Positions 54,923 to 63,908 of a stretch of 64,000 bases of DNA are shown here, piece after piece. Under the pieces are notes generated by a model that saw nothing but the letters and a program-made list of their open reading frames with translations, had not been told where the DNA came from and searched no databases. The position numbers were made by a program, and so were the translations under genes. Numbering within the stretch: position 1 is the first letter of the stretch; each line of letters opens with the position of its first letter. The DNA is from Microvirga flavescens (GTDB taxonomy: Bacteria; Pseudomonadota; Alphaproteobacteria; Rhizobiales; Beijerinckiaceae), in NCBI RefSeq assembly GCF_003290125.1, contig NZ_QMKH01000001.1, forward strand, positions 744,001 to 808,000, given 5' to 3'.

Positions 54923-55837
54923 ATGCCTGTGAAGGTTTCCGTCATCCTCCCGACATTCAACCGCTCGCACAGCATCGTGGCGGCCTGCACGAGCGTTCTG
55001 ACGCAATCGTTCCGGGACCTCGAACTGATCGTCGTCGATGATGGCTCGCGGGAGGATGTCGAAACTCCTGTCCGTGCCATCGGCGACAACCGCGTGCGCT
55101 ATGTCCGGCGGCCGGTCAATGGCGGGGCGGCGGCGGCGCGCAATACTGGCCTTGCCGAAGCGAAGGGCGAATTCATCGCCTTTCAGGACAGCGACGACCT
55201 TTGGCTGCCGAACAAGTTGCAGATGCAGCTCGACCTTTTCGCGCGGCTGCCCGCGCATGTCGGCGTCGTCACCGGCGCGAAGATCATTTACGGGCGCGAC
55301 GATCATTTCAATTACGGGCCCGGCCGGATCGCCTACGCGCCGCCTGCCCACGGGCGGCTGAAGCTCGATGAGGATCAGCTTGGGCATCTCCTGAGCGAGA
55401 ACAGGGTGAGCCTGCAGAACGCCCTGTTCCGCCGCGATTGCTTTCCCTCTTTCACGTGGTTCGACAGCAAGGCGCGGGCGAACGAGGATTGGGAATTTGC
55501 GATCAGGCTCGCGCAACACACCACGATCTTCGAGGATGCGGAACCCGTGGTGCTGGCCTTCATTTCGCCGGACAGCATCTCCTCCAATTTCCGCAAGGAA
55601 GGCATCGGGATCGTGCGCGTTCTGAAGAAAAACAGACGCATTCTGGAGCGATACCGCAGGCAGCACGCGGCTCTTCTCATGGATGTGAGCCGTTCGCTTT
55701 ACAGGGCCCGTAGAAAGCGGGCGGGCCGCAGATTTCTGCTGGCGAGCATTGCGCGCTATCCCGGCGCGGTGACCTGGGTGGCGCAGTCCCTCCTGAGAAA
55801 GTCTTACGCGCGGATCTTTCGGAGAGCCCGCCGCTAA
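54923..55837 (+). CDS. Glycosyltransferase family 2
   Basis: A 304-residue GT-A glycosyltransferase. It begins VKVSVILPTFNRSHSIVAAC with the usual nucleotide-binding strand, has VVDDGSRED, then NGGAAAARNTGLAEAKGEF and the metal site FQDSDDLW (DSDD at 89-92). A C-terminal basic tail (RARRKRAGRRF, RIFRRARR) may bind membrane. It transfers an activated sugar during surface-polysaccharide synthesis; the sugar is unknown. ATG 54923 starts the first strand; the longer frame upstream is unsupported. Confidence 0.9.
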   Translation: MPVKVSVILPTFNRSHSIVAACTSVLTQSFRDLELIVVDDGSREDVETPVRAIGDNRVRYVRRPVNGGAAAARNTGLAEAKGEFIAFQDSDDLWLPNKLQMQLDLFARLPAHVGVVTGAKIIYGRDDHFNYGPGRIAYAPPAHGRLKLDEDQLGHLLSENRVSLQNALFRRDCFPSFTWFDSKARANEDWEFAIRLAQHTTIFEDAEPVVLAFISPDSISSNFRKEGIGIVRVLKKNRRILERYRRQHAALLMDVSRSLYRARRKRAGRRFLLASIARYPGAVTWVAQSLLRKSYARIFRRARR

Positions 55838-55947
55838 CCCTTTGCGATGATGGGAGTAAGTCGCAATCGCAGACGGGATGCGGTGCGATTTGAAGTAAGG
55901 TCGCGGTCCGGTCGCTGCAAAGAGCAAGACGCTTCAAAGAGCAAGAC

Positions 55948-57999
55948 ATGGACCCGCACGACGCGTCGACTCACAAAACTCATCAGCCTTTTATGCAAGA
56001 CGATCCTCCCGCGCGGCTGGACGTCCTGCAATCTCACACAAAGAACCTGCGCGAGCGCACCGCACGGCTGGTCTCGCTTGCGCTGCGTGGGCTGCCGCAA
56101 ATGTATGCGGATGGCAGCTTTGTTCACACCGTTCGCGCCGTTCACCCTGACATGGACATGTCGGTACGGCCGGAAGGCGAGAACCTTCGATATGCCGCCA
56201 TCGTCGCGCTGGGCGCGGCGTTCGTCGATCACGATGACCAGCGGCGCATTCTCGGCGGGCGCAACGCAGCGGAGTTCGCGCGATCCATCGTGGGGCTGGC
56301 GGCGCTGAGCGAAGATACCGGCGCGATTGCGCTGACCGCATGGGCGGCAGCCGAAGTCGCCGGGTTTCACGCGGCGGACCTTTTCGCACGGCTTCGCGCC
56401 GTGCTCGCGGCGAACGAGCCGGTCTCCACCGTGGAATGCGCGTGGACCGTGATCGCGGCGCTCGCGGCGCGGCACCTCGCGGACACGGACGATCTGTGTC
56501 TTGCGGCGGCGAACCGCCTGCGGCTGGCGCAAAGCCCGAGCGGGCTCTTTCCGCACATGCTGCCCGCCGAGGCAAGTGGGCGGTTTCGCGCGCATGTGGG
56601 CTGTTTCGCGGATCAAGTTTATCCGATCCAGGCACTTGCCCGCTTCTCGGTCGCCTATGGCGACAAGGCCGCGTTGGCGGCGGCGGATTCGTGCGCCGCC
56701 CGTATCTGCGCATGCCAGGGGCCGGCGGGCCAATGGTGGTGGCACTACGACACGCGCGATGGAACCGTGGTCGAAGGCTACCCGGTCTACAGCGTTCATC
56801 AGCACGCGATGGCGCCGATGGCGCTGCTCGATCTCGCGGAGGCCGGAGGACATGATCACCGGCAGGCCATCGGCAGCGGGCTGATGTGGCTCTATGAGCA
56901 CCCGGAGGTGAGCGGCGATCTGATCTGCGAGGAGAGCGGCGTCATCTGGCGCAAGGTCGGGCGGCGCGAACCGGCGAAGGCCGTGCGGAAGATCTCCGCC
57001 GTCACGACGGCGCTGAGCCCCGGCCTGCACCTGTCCGGCCTTGAGGCGATCTTTCCACCGACGCGGATCGATTATGAGTGCCGCCCCTACGAGCTCGGCT
57101 GGCTTCTCTATGCCTGGCTCTCGGGCGGAGTGGTGCAGAAATTGCGGGGCGACGAGACTGTGCGGATACATGCCCGCGCGCCGCAGCCCGTTGCGCAGAA
57201 CGACAACAGGCGGCTTCTGTTTGGGCTCTACATCGATCCGTTGAGAATGGAGGAAGTCGTCGAGCGTTGCCGCGCGGCCCTCACCGCCCGCAGCCCGCTC
57301 CTGCTCGGCGTGCTCAACGCCGCCAAGGTGGTCAAGCTGCGGAAAGACCCGGCCCTGCGCACCTCTCTTCTCGAATGCGACCTGCTTCTCGCCGACGGGC
57401 AATCCGTCGTGTGGGCAAGCAAGCTGCTCGGCCGTCCGCTTCCCGAGCGGGTCACCGGCATCGATATCTTCGAGCGGCTTCTGGGTCTCGCGCATCGGGA
57501 AGGATGGTCGATTTATCTTCTCGGGGCGAAACCGGATGTCTTGCGCACGCTCGAGGAGCGGCTGCAGGAGCGTTATCCGGGGCTGAAGATCGCCGGCCGC
57601 AACGACGGCTATTTCGCCGACGAAGACGGCTCGCGGATCGCCGCCGACATCCGCAAGTCGGGTGCGGACATGCTGTTTCTCGGCATGAGTTCTCCGAAGA
57701 AGGAGATCTTTCTCGGCTCCTTCAAGGACAGTCTCGACGTTCCTGTCCTGCACGGGGTCGGCGGATCGTTCGACATTCTCGCCGGCATCACCAAACGCGC
57801 GCCGGTGGGTTGGCAGCGGTTCGGCATGGAATGGGCGTTCCGCCTGTTGCAGGAGCCGCGCCGCATGGCCTGGCGGTATCTGTCCACGAATGCTGAATTC
57901 CTGCTCTTGACCGCGCGGGAATTCTTCGGCCCGTCGCCACCGTTTCGGGGGGCCGTCACGCACGTAGTTCTTCAAGGTAACCGGGAGCCGTTGCAATGA
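55948..57999 (+). CDS. Fusion: helical toroid-like domain plus WecG/TagA/CpsF glycosyltransferase
   Basis: A 683-residue two-domain protein. Residues about 30-400 are alpha-helical with repeated Ala/Leu-rich helix pairs, aromatic turns (GQWWWHYDTRDG, ECRPYELGWLLYAW) and a pattern like alpha/alpha-toroid enzymes. Residues about 420-665 match WecG/TagA/CpsF: LLFGLYIDPLRMEEVVERC, LLLADGQSVVWASKLLG, RVTGIDIFERLL, LLGAKPDVLRTL, FLGMSSPKKEIFL and FDILAGITKRAP. The WecG part normally adds ManNAc or ManNAcA to a lipid-linked sugar; the next genes, wecC and wecB, make that donor. The N-terminal domain's role is unknown. The stop overlaps the wecC start (ATGA). Confidence 0.82.
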   Translation: MDPHDASTHKTHQPFMQDDPPARLDVLQSHTKNLRERTARLVSLALRGLPQMYADGSFVHTVRAVHPDMDMSVRPEGENLRYAAIVALGAAFVDHDDQRRILGGRNAAEFARSIVGLAALSEDTGAIALTAWAAAEVAGFHAADLFARLRAVLAANEPVSTVECAWTVIAALAARHLADTDDLCLAAANRLRLAQSPSGLFPHMLPAEASGRFRAHVGCFADQVYPIQALARFSVAYGDKAALAAADSCAARICACQGPAGQWWWHYDTRDGTVVEGYPVYSVHQHAMAPMALLDLAEAGGHDHRQAIGSGLMWLYEHPEVSGDLICEESGVIWRKVGRREPAKAVRKISAVTTALSPGLHLSGLEAIFPPTRIDYECRPYELGWLLYAWLSGGVVQKLRGDETVRIHARAPQPVAQNDNRRLLFGLYIDPLRMEEVVERCRAALTARSPLLLGVLNAAKVVKLRKDPALRTSLLECDLLLADGQSVVWASKLLGRPLPERVTGIDIFERLLGLAHREGWSIYLLGAKPDVLRTLEERLQERYPGLKIAGRNDGYFADEDGSRIAADIRKSGADMLFLGMSSPKKEIFLGSFKDSLDVPVLHGVGGSFDILAGITKRAPVGWQRFGMEWAFRLLQEPRRMAWRYLSTNAEFLLLTAREFFGPSPPFRGAVTHVVLQGNREPLQ

Positions 58000-59252
58000 C
58001 CGATCTCTTCTCTGGCCGTCTGGCGATTCTCGGCTTGGGATATATCGGTCTACCAACGGCAGCGGCGCTTGCGACGCGCGGGGTCGAGGTGATCGGTGTC
58101 GATATCAACGAGGACATCGTCGCCGCCGTTGCGCAGGGCAAGGTTCCCTTCACGGAACCCGACCTTGCGGTCGCCGTCAGCGGCGCGGTGGCGATGGGCC
58201 GCTTGAGCGCGGTGTCGGAAACGCCCGAGGCGGATGCCTACATCATCGCCGTGCCAACACCCTTCAATGAGGACCGCACGGCCAATCTCTCTTACGTAAA
58301 GGCCGCCGCCGAGCAGGTTGCGCCAAAGCTGAAGCGGGGCGCCATCGTCATTCTCGAATCCACATCGCCGCCCGGAACCACCGAACAGGTCAGCCGCTGG
58401 ATCGGCGCGCTGCGTCCCGATTTGAGGATGCCGCATGATTCGGATGGCGTTGCCGAGATCCACGTCGCCCATTGCCCCGAGCGCGTGCTGCCGGGGCGTA
58501 TCATGATCGAGATCATCACCAATGATCGCGTCGTCGGCGGGGTGACGCCACGCTGCGCGGAGCGCGCCGCTTCGATCTACCGGGTGTTCGCGCAAGGCGA
58601 AATCCTGCTCACCGATGCCGCGAGCGCGGAGATGGCGAAGCTCGTCGAAAACGCCTACCGCGACGTGAACATCGCATTCGCCAATGAGCTCTCGATGATC
58701 AGCGAGGCGCTGCATCTCGATATCTGGGAGGTCATCCGCCTGGCGAACCGGCATCCGCGCGTGGAGATCCTGAAGCCCGGTCCGGGCGTGGGCGGACATT
58801 GTATTCCAGTCGATCCCTGGTTCATCATCGCCGCCGCGCCTGAATCCGCGCGGCTCCTGCGCGCCGCGCGCGCGGTCAACGACGACAAGCCGCATCATGT
58901 GGCGCGGCAGGTGATCGCCAAAGCTGCGCGGTTCAACTCCCCGACCATCGCGTGCCTTGGCCTGACCTTCAAGGCGAACGTGGACGATATTCGCGAAAGC
59001 CCCGCCGTCGAAGTGGTGGAGCTGATCGCCAAGGGGCTGCCCGAGACCGCTGTCATCGCCGTCGATCCCTACACGGACCGCCTGCCGCCTGCGCTCGCCG
59101 GCTATTCGAACTTGCGTATGGAACGGGCGATCGAGGCCGTGGAGCAGGCCGATATCGTCGTGCTGCTTGTCGAGCACGACCAGTTCAAGACCCTGGGCAG
59201 GACGCGGCTTGGCGGCAAGGTGGTCTACGACACCCGCGGCGCGTGGACCTGA
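57996..59252 (+). CDS. wecC: UDP-N-acetyl-D-mannosamine dehydrogenase-like
   Basis: A 418-residue nucleotide-sugar dehydrogenase. It starts RLAILGLGYIGLPTAAALAT (NAD site, GLGYIG at 13-18), and the catalytic cysteine is Cys269 in GPGVGGHCIPVDPWF. The C-terminal domain has LTFKANVDDIRESP, which is diagnostic. It oxidises UDP-ManNAc to UDP-ManNAcA. Its 3' end overlaps the convergent wecB gene by 28 bases. Translation is coupled to the WecG fusion gene. Confidence 0.92.
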   Translation: MTDLFSGRLAILGLGYIGLPTAAALATRGVEVIGVDINEDIVAAVAQGKVPFTEPDLAVAVSGAVAMGRLSAVSETPEADAYIIAVPTPFNEDRTANLSYVKAAAEQVAPKLKRGAIVILESTSPPGTTEQVSRWIGALRPDLRMPHDSDGVAEIHVAHCPERVLPGRIMIEIITNDRVVGGVTPRCAERAASIYRVFAQGEILLTDAASAEMAKLVENAYRDVNIAFANELSMISEALHLDIWEVIRLANRHPRVEILKPGPGVGGHCIPVDPWFIIAAAPESARLLRAARAVNDDKPHHVARQVIAKAARFNSPTIACLGLTFKANVDDIRESPAVEVVELIAKGLPETAVIAVDPYTDRLPPALAGYSNLRMERAIEAVEQADIVVLLVEHDQFKTLGRTRLGGKVVYDTRGAWT

Positions 59253-60415
59253 AGCGGTACGGCGCGCGGCAGCCCGATAAACGGATCGAATTCGATGGGT
59301 CGTTCGGCGAGGCCGAAGAAATGCTCGATGGCGCGCATGCAACGCATCGCGGCATGGCCATCGCCATAAGGATTCACAGCCCGCGCCATTGCCTGATGGG
59401 CGTTGTGGTCCGTCAAGAGGGCCGTGACCTCATCGACGATGGTGTTCTCGTCCGTGCCGACCAGCTTCACGGTTCCGGCGGCCACCGCCTCGGGCCGCTC
59501 GGTGGTCTCGCGCATCACCAGAACAGGCTTGCCGAGGCTCGGCGCTTCTTCCTGCACGCCGCCGCTGTCGGTGAGAACGACGCTCGCCTCGTTCATCGCC
59601 CGCGCGAAATCGCAATAGGCGAGCGGCGCGGTGATGACGACATTGTCGAGTCCCGCGAGCGGCGGCAGCAGCACATCTCGCACCACGGGGTTGAGATGGG
59701 CCGGCAGGAAGAACAAAACATCGGGGAACGCTTTCGCGATGCGCACGATGGCGCGCGCGGTGCGGGCCATCGGCTCCCCCCAGGATTCGCGGCGATGCGC
59801 GGTAATCAGAACGGTCTTCCGACCCTTGAGCTTCGCAAGGTCCGCGTTCTCGATCGGGAGGTCGCGGGCCACTACATCGAGCAACGCGTCGATGACGGTG
59901 TTGCCGGTCACGTAAATCTTTTCTTCCGGAACGCCGTCCGCCAGAAGGTTCGCCTTCGATGTCGGCGTTGGTGCCAGATGCACGCTCGTCAGCTGTGTCG
60001 TCAGGCAACGGTTGATCTCTTCCGGGAACGGATTGTTGGGATCGCGCGTGCGCAGGCCCGCTTCGAGATGGATGACGGGCACGCGTTGATAGAATGCGGC
60101 GAGCGCCGCCGCAAGACATGTGGTCGTATCGCCCTGGACGAGAACGGCGTCCGGCTCCTCGGCGGCGATGACATCGGACACGCCGTTGAGGGCGCGCGTC
60201 GTGATGTCCTGCAGCCGCTGCCGCTCGGTGATGATGTCGAGATCGTGGCTTGGGCGGATACCGAACAGGCTGTTGACTTGATCGAGCATCGCCCTGTGTT
60301 GCCCCGTGACCGCGACAACAGCCGTGATGTGCGCGCAGCGCTCAAGAGCTGCGACGAGCGGAGCAACCTTGATGGCTTCGGGACGCGTGCCGTAGACAAA
60401 AAGAATCTTGCGCAT
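59225..60415 (-). CDS. wecB: UDP-N-acetylglucosamine 2-epimerase (non-hydrolysing)
   Basis: A 396-residue WecB that makes UDP-ManNAc from UDP-GlcNAc. The N terminus is KILFVYGTRPEAIKVAPLV. Other hallmarks are VVAVTGQHRAMLDQV, VLVQGDTTTCLAAALAAFY, HLEAGLRTRDPNNPFPEEIN and LTDSGGVQEEAPSLGKPVLV. Together with wecC it supplies UDP-ManNAcA, probably to the WecG-domain protein. ATG 60415 starts the family N terminus; the open frame upstream is not used. It is divergent from the AraC regulator. Confidence 0.95.
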   Translation of the reverse strand: MRKILFVYGTRPEAIKVAPLVAALERCAHITAVVAVTGQHRAMLDQVNSLFGIRPSHDLDIITERQRLQDITTRALNGVSDVIAAEEPDAVLVQGDTTTCLAAALAAFYQRVPVIHLEAGLRTRDPNNPFPEEINRCLTTQLTSVHLAPTPTSKANLLADGVPEEKIYVTGNTVIDALLDVVARDLPIENADLAKLKGRKTVLITAHRRESWGEPMARTARAIVRIAKAFPDVLFFLPAHLNPVVRDVLLPPLAGLDNVVITAPLAYCDFARAMNEASVVLTDSGGVQEEAPSLGKPVLVMRETTERPEAVAAGTVKLVGTDENTIVDEVTALLTDHNAHQAMARAVNPYGDGHAAMRCMRAIEHFFGLAERPIEFDPFIGLPRAVPLQVHAPRVS

Positions 60416-60591
60416 TGTCGAATGAACCTGATGCCGCATTCCGGCATCTAGGTGATGCGCAATCTCGATCTATCCTCCCACCGGCGGCCACGCTGGCGCA
60501 TGAGAGGTACGCCTATCGGACCGCGCCCGCAGGTTTGCCAAGCTCCGTTGCGACGTCAGATAATTTTGGCGATCCGACGGGGCACAAGCCA

Positions 60592-61650
60592 ATGCCGCAG
60601 GAGAAGGTGAGCCGATCCACGGAAAAGACCGCCGCTTCTCTTCCAACAGCGAGCGGCGTGCTCTGTCGGCTTGCCGCCGAACATGCCGCGCAGGCGGGAA
60701 TCAGGATCGCGCCGTTGCTCCGCAAGGCCGATCTTCCCCTATCCCTGACCAATGATGAGAGCCTTCGCGTCACATCGAAGAGCCAGATCGTCTTTCTCGA
60801 TCTCGTCGCTAACGCGTTGCAGGATCCGCTGCTCGGCTTCCATCTTGCAAGGGATATGGATATGCGCGAGCTAGCGCCACTCTATTATCTGATGGCGTCA
60901 TCCTCGAAGCTGGGCGATGCACTCGACAATGCGGCCCGTTACAGCGCCGTCGTGAACGAGGCGGTTCGGGTTTCCGTGGCCCGCAGCGCGGCAACATTTT
61001 CGATCGATTACGAATATGTCGGCATCGAACGGCATCTCGACCGGCACCAGATCGTGTTCTGGATCACCTATACATTACGGGCGGCGCGCGCCCTGACCAA
61101 CCGCGCCCTCACGCCGACCTATGTCGGCTTCGTTCACCAAAGCGAGGCCGATAATTCGGAAATGGAGCGCTATTTCGAATGCCCGCTCAAATTCGGCGTC
61201 CCGCGGGATCGTATCTCCTTTGATCCGCAGATCACGGAACTACACTTCCTGACAGAGGATCTTTTCCTGAACAGGTTCATGGTCGCTTACTGCAACCACG
61301 CGTCCGTTCAGCGAGCTCGCTCGGAAAACCCGATCCGCACCAGAGTGGAGAACGCCATCGTTCCCCGCTTGTCGGAGGGCACCGCGAGCGTAGGCGCTGT
61401 GGCAAGCGACCTCGGCTTGAGCATTCGCACCTTGTCGCGAAAGTTGGCGGCGGAAGGGCTGACGTTCAGCACCATTCTCGATGAGCTGCGCTTCGATCTG
61501 GCTTTGCAGTATCTGCGAAACTACGAGCTCTCGATTTCACAGATAGCTTGGCTGTTGGGATACACGGAGATCAGCTCCTTCGTTCACGCATTCCAGCGCT
61601 GGGCGGGAAAATCGCCGACTGATGCGAGACGCTCCATTCGCCATTCCTAG
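60592..61650 (+). CDS. AraC-family transcriptional regulator
   Basis: A 352-residue regulator. The N-terminal two-thirds match the arabinose-operon-type binding domain found in OruR/ArgR-like AraC proteins: FHLARDMDMRELAPLYYLMA and RYSAVVNEAVRV. The C-terminal 100 residues are a double helix-turn-helix (VGAVASDLGLSIRTLSRKLA, then LSISQIAWLLGYTEISSFVHA). ATG 60592 is selected; the upstream open frame overlaps wecB promoter sequence. Targets are unknown; neighbouring polysaccharide or exosortase genes are candidates. Confidence 0.9.
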   Translation: MPQEKVSRSTEKTAASLPTASGVLCRLAAEHAAQAGIRIAPLLRKADLPLSLTNDESLRVTSKSQIVFLDLVANALQDPLLGFHLARDMDMRELAPLYYLMASSSKLGDALDNAARYSAVVNEAVRVSVARSAATFSIDYEYVGIERHLDRHQIVFWITYTLRAARALTNRALTPTYVGFVHQSEADNSEMERYFECPLKFGVPRDRISFDPQITELHFLTEDLFLNRFMVAYCNHASVQRARSENPIRTRVENAIVPRLSEGTASVGAVASDLGLSIRTLSRKLAAEGLTFSTILDELRFDLALQYLRNYELSISQIAWLLGYTEISSFVHAFQRWAGKSPTDARRSIRHS

Positions 61651-61790
61651 CTCTCAGGAACGTGAATTCGGGGAAGCGCAATATATCGGAAGCGCCGTTT
61701 CGTACTCCCTTTGAACGGTTTTCAAGAGGCTGCTACGGGCGCACGATGTAACAATCGGACCAAAACTGGTTGTAGGTCTTGGAGGCCGGT

Positions 61791-62111
61791 ATGTTTACGT
61801 GGACCAAAGTTCTTGCAGTGACGATTTCGTTCTGCGCGGCAGCGGCAGCGGCATCGATGGCGCTTCCCTCCTCTCACGGAGGGTCGTTCTTTGGCTCCTG
61901 GTGGAGCCAGGGCTGGGGCAATAAACCCGGGCACCACGGCGGCGGAGGCGGTGGCTGGGGCGGTGGTGGTTGGGGCGGCGGTGGTGGCCACGGCGGTGGC
62001 GGATCCGTCGGCGTGCCGGCTCCCATAGCTGGTGCGGGCCTTCCCTTCATTATCCTGGCGGGCGGCTACGTCCTGGTTCGTCGGCACCGCAACCGCAACA
62101 AAGCGCAATGA
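61791..62111 (+). CDS. Glycine-rich exported protein with exosortase-type C-terminal sorting signal
   Basis: A 106-residue protein. A signal peptide (about 1-25, TKVLAVTISFCAAAAAASM) is followed by a Gly/Trp/His-rich body (GGGGWGGGGWGGGGGHGGGG), then VPAPIAGAGLP (75-85), a hydrophobic helix (about 84-96) and a basic tail RRHRNRNK. This three-part C terminus has the layout of PEP-CTERM-like sorting signals (VP-motif, helix, Arg cluster). GGAGG lies six bases before ATG 61791. The neighbouring exosortase gene starts ten bases later, so this is its likely substrate. Confidence 0.75.
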   Translation: MFTWTKVLAVTISFCAAAAAASMALPSSHGGSFFGSWWSQGWGNKPGHHGGGGGGWGGGGWGGGGGHGGGGSVGVPAPIAGAGLPFIILAGGYVLVRRHRNRNKAQ

Positions 62112-62120
62112 TCGAACGAC

Positions 62121-62999
62121 ATGCCGGGCGGCGCGCACCTTTTGCAGCCTGACCTGGTGGAGCGGAAAGCCCCGGTCGCTGACCGGGGCACGGCAGTCTT
62201 GTCGCGGAACGACCTCTTTGTTGCGCTCTTCTTCCTCGGCTTCATCAACGGGATCAGCGAGCGCGTGGCTGTGGCTGTCGCCGAGAACGGCATCACGGCG
62301 GCGCTGATCGGGACATTCGACATCAGCATTATTGTCTGGGGCGCTTTTGCCATCGGCGTCGCTTACCTGCTGCGAGAGCCATCGGCTTCGCCGGGGAGGG
62401 CGGACTGGATTGTCGCCGCCGTTACCTTCGCGGGCTTTATGGTGCCTGTCGTCCCTCTGAGTTGGCTCGCGATCTCGGGCCTTGCCTCTCACGTTCTGCG
62501 CACGTCGGAGCGCGCGAGCTTCACGCACCGCGGGGCCTGGATTCTTCTTGCCCTGACGATCCCGATGTTCTGGGGGCGCCTTCTGTTCGCAACCTTCAGC
62601 GATGTCATTTTGCGCGCAGACGCCACGCTTGTCGGCTGGCTCGTGGGAACGCACCGCCTCGGCAATGCCGTCGAGTTCGCGGACGGGTCGGGCTACTTGT
62701 GGATCGCGCCGGCCTGCTCATCGCTGGCCAATGTTTCGCTCGCCATCCTGTGCTGGGTGACGATCAGCAAGGTTCTGAACCGCGCGGGGTCGTGGGGGGA
62801 TGCGGCGTGGATTTCGCTCGCCTGCATCGCGGTCATCGCGATCAACGTCACCCGCATCAGCTTGATCGGTCTGCACCGCGAGCAGTTCGAGCTGATCCAC
62901 GGCCCTGTGGGCGCGACGATAACGAGCTGGGCTATTCTCGGCGCGACCGTTGGGATCTGTCTTTTGGGGGTGCGGCGTGATCTACCGGCTCGTTCTTAG
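62121..62999 (+). CDS. Exosortase/archaeosortase family protein
   Basis: A 292-residue integral membrane protein with about eight helices. The catalytic triad layout of exosortases is visible: Cys199 in IAPACSSLANVSLAIL, Arg245 in AINVTRISLIGLH and His260 in ELIHGPVGATI. These enzymes are thought to cleave proteins with PEP-CTERM-like tails and transfer them to another molecule. The usual ACSG reads ACSS. The start at ATG 62121 is not certain (GTG 62157 is an alternative). It overlaps the next gene by 23 bases. Confidence 0.8.
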   Translation: MPGGAHLLQPDLVERKAPVADRGTAVLSRNDLFVALFFLGFINGISERVAVAVAENGITAALIGTFDISIIVWGAFAIGVAYLLREPSASPGRADWIVAAVTFAGFMVPVVPLSWLAISGLASHVLRTSERASFTHRGAWILLALTIPMFWGRLLFATFSDVILRADATLVGWLVGTHRLGNAVEFADGSGYLWIAPACSSLANVSLAILCWVTISKVLNRAGSWGDAAWISLACIAVIAINVTRISLIGLHREQFELIHGPVGATITSWAILGATVGICLLGVRRDLPARS

Positions 63000-63456
63000 C
63001 GCCATCCTTGGCATTGCCCTGGTCGTCAGTTTGTCGCTCAAGTTTCCGGGCATAGCGGATATCGCCGTGGCCACGGCCGGCACGACGCCGCGCGATATCG
63101 CCACGCTTCTCGAACGTCATGACTTTGAAGTGCGGCAGGATGCGCCGGATACCGATCTGAGATGGGTTTCGGGAAGGGCGGGAACCTGCAGCGTTCTCAT
63201 CGCGCCGGTCGCGCCGCAAGGTTGGCACCGCTCCCTCATCGCGAAGCTCGCGGGTGACAAGCGGGTCTTTTACGTCTTCGAGGGCCAGATTTATGCCGAG
63301 CAGCCGATTCTGCGAACGCGGGCGCATTATTACTGGAGCAAGTTCAATCGCTATCTCGGCCTGAGCCCCGTGACCCGCCCCGTCATCGCCGTCATCGCCA
63401 CGCCTGGCTGCGAGAATGTGCCTGTCGATGAACTTGCCGCTTTGTCGGCCCGGTGA
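62977..63456 (+). CDS. Exosortase-linked membrane-anchored protein, hypothetical
   Basis: A 159-residue protein with an N-terminal membrane anchor (IYRLVLSAILGIALVVSLSL) and a periplasmic domain of about 130 residues containing two cysteines (GTCSVLIAP, PGCENVP) and many aromatic residues (HYYWSKFNRYLGL). I do not recognise the domain. GTG 62977 is chosen because GGGGG lies five bases upstream. It overlaps the exosortase and VanZ-like genes, suggesting a dedicated accessory, comparable in position to EpsI proteins of other exosortase loci (inference). Confidence 0.6.
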   Translation: MIYRLVLSAILGIALVVSLSLKFPGIADIAVATAGTTPRDIATLLERHDFEVRQDAPDTDLRWVSGRAGTCSVLIAPVAPQGWHRSLIAKLAGDKRVFYVFEGQIYAEQPILRTRAHYYWSKFNRYLGLSPVTRPVIAVIATPGCENVPVDELAALSAR

Positions 63457-63827
63457 TGCGGATGCTTCAACGGAACTCCTCGGAAACGGTGAGAGGGCTG
63501 TCGCGCCTTGTCGGGTGGCTGCTTATCGCCGCTGTGATGGTTTTCACGCTCGCGCCGATCGGCATTCGCCCCGTCACGGCGGCGCCTGCGGACCTGGAGC
63601 GTTTCGTGGCCTTCGTGCTCATCGGGGGAGCGTTCTACATCGGCTATCCCCGGCATCACATCGGCTTCGTGCTTCTCGTCATCGGCATCGCCGGCCTGCT
63701 CGAGGTTCTGCAGAACATCGTCCCGGGCCGTCATGGACATTGGCACGATTATTTCGTCAAGGCGACAGGAGTTCTGATCGGGACGCTTTTGGCACGGCTT
63801 GCGGAATGGGCCTTCATCCGCCGCTGA
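63456..63827 (+). CDS. VanZ-like membrane protein
   Basis: A 123-residue protein with about four hydrophobic segments. It matches the VanZ family: VGWLLIAAVMVFTLAPIGIR, the conserved DLERFVAFVLIGGAF, and LEVLQNIVPGRHGHWHDYFV with the E-Q-PGR-D pattern. VanZ-like proteins often accompany exopolysaccharide and exosortase genes; their role is unclear. The ATG shares its A with the TGA of the preceding gene. It is the last gene of the exosortase unit and is followed by a strong hairpin. Confidence 0.78.
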   Translation: MRMLQRNSSETVRGLSRLVGWLLIAAVMVFTLAPIGIRPVTAAPADLERFVAFVLIGGAFYIGYPRHHIGFVLLVIGIAGLLEVLQNIVPGRHGHWHDYFVKATGVLIGTLLARLAEWAFIRR

Positions 63828-63847
63828 GAAGCGAGCGCTCCGCTTCT

Positions 63848-63886
63848 ACAAAAAGAACGGCCCCGGCGTGAACCGGGGCCGTTCTT
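63848..63886. terminator. Bidirectional intrinsic terminator
   Basis: AAGAACGGCCCCGG and CCGGGGCCGTTCTT form a perfect 14-base stem around CGTGAA. On the minus strand it is followed by TTTTT, so it ends the RTX gene at 63909; on the plus strand it lies about 25 bases after the VanZ-like gene. Confidence 0.85.
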
Positions 63887-63908
63887 AGTCGTTAAGCCAA
63901 TCGGATCT

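Noticed and set aside
61722..62654. Minus-strand frame of 310 residues across the Gly-rich and exosortase genes
   Set aside because: The plus strand carries a signal peptide, sorting tail and exosortase triad; the minus frame is compositional shadow.
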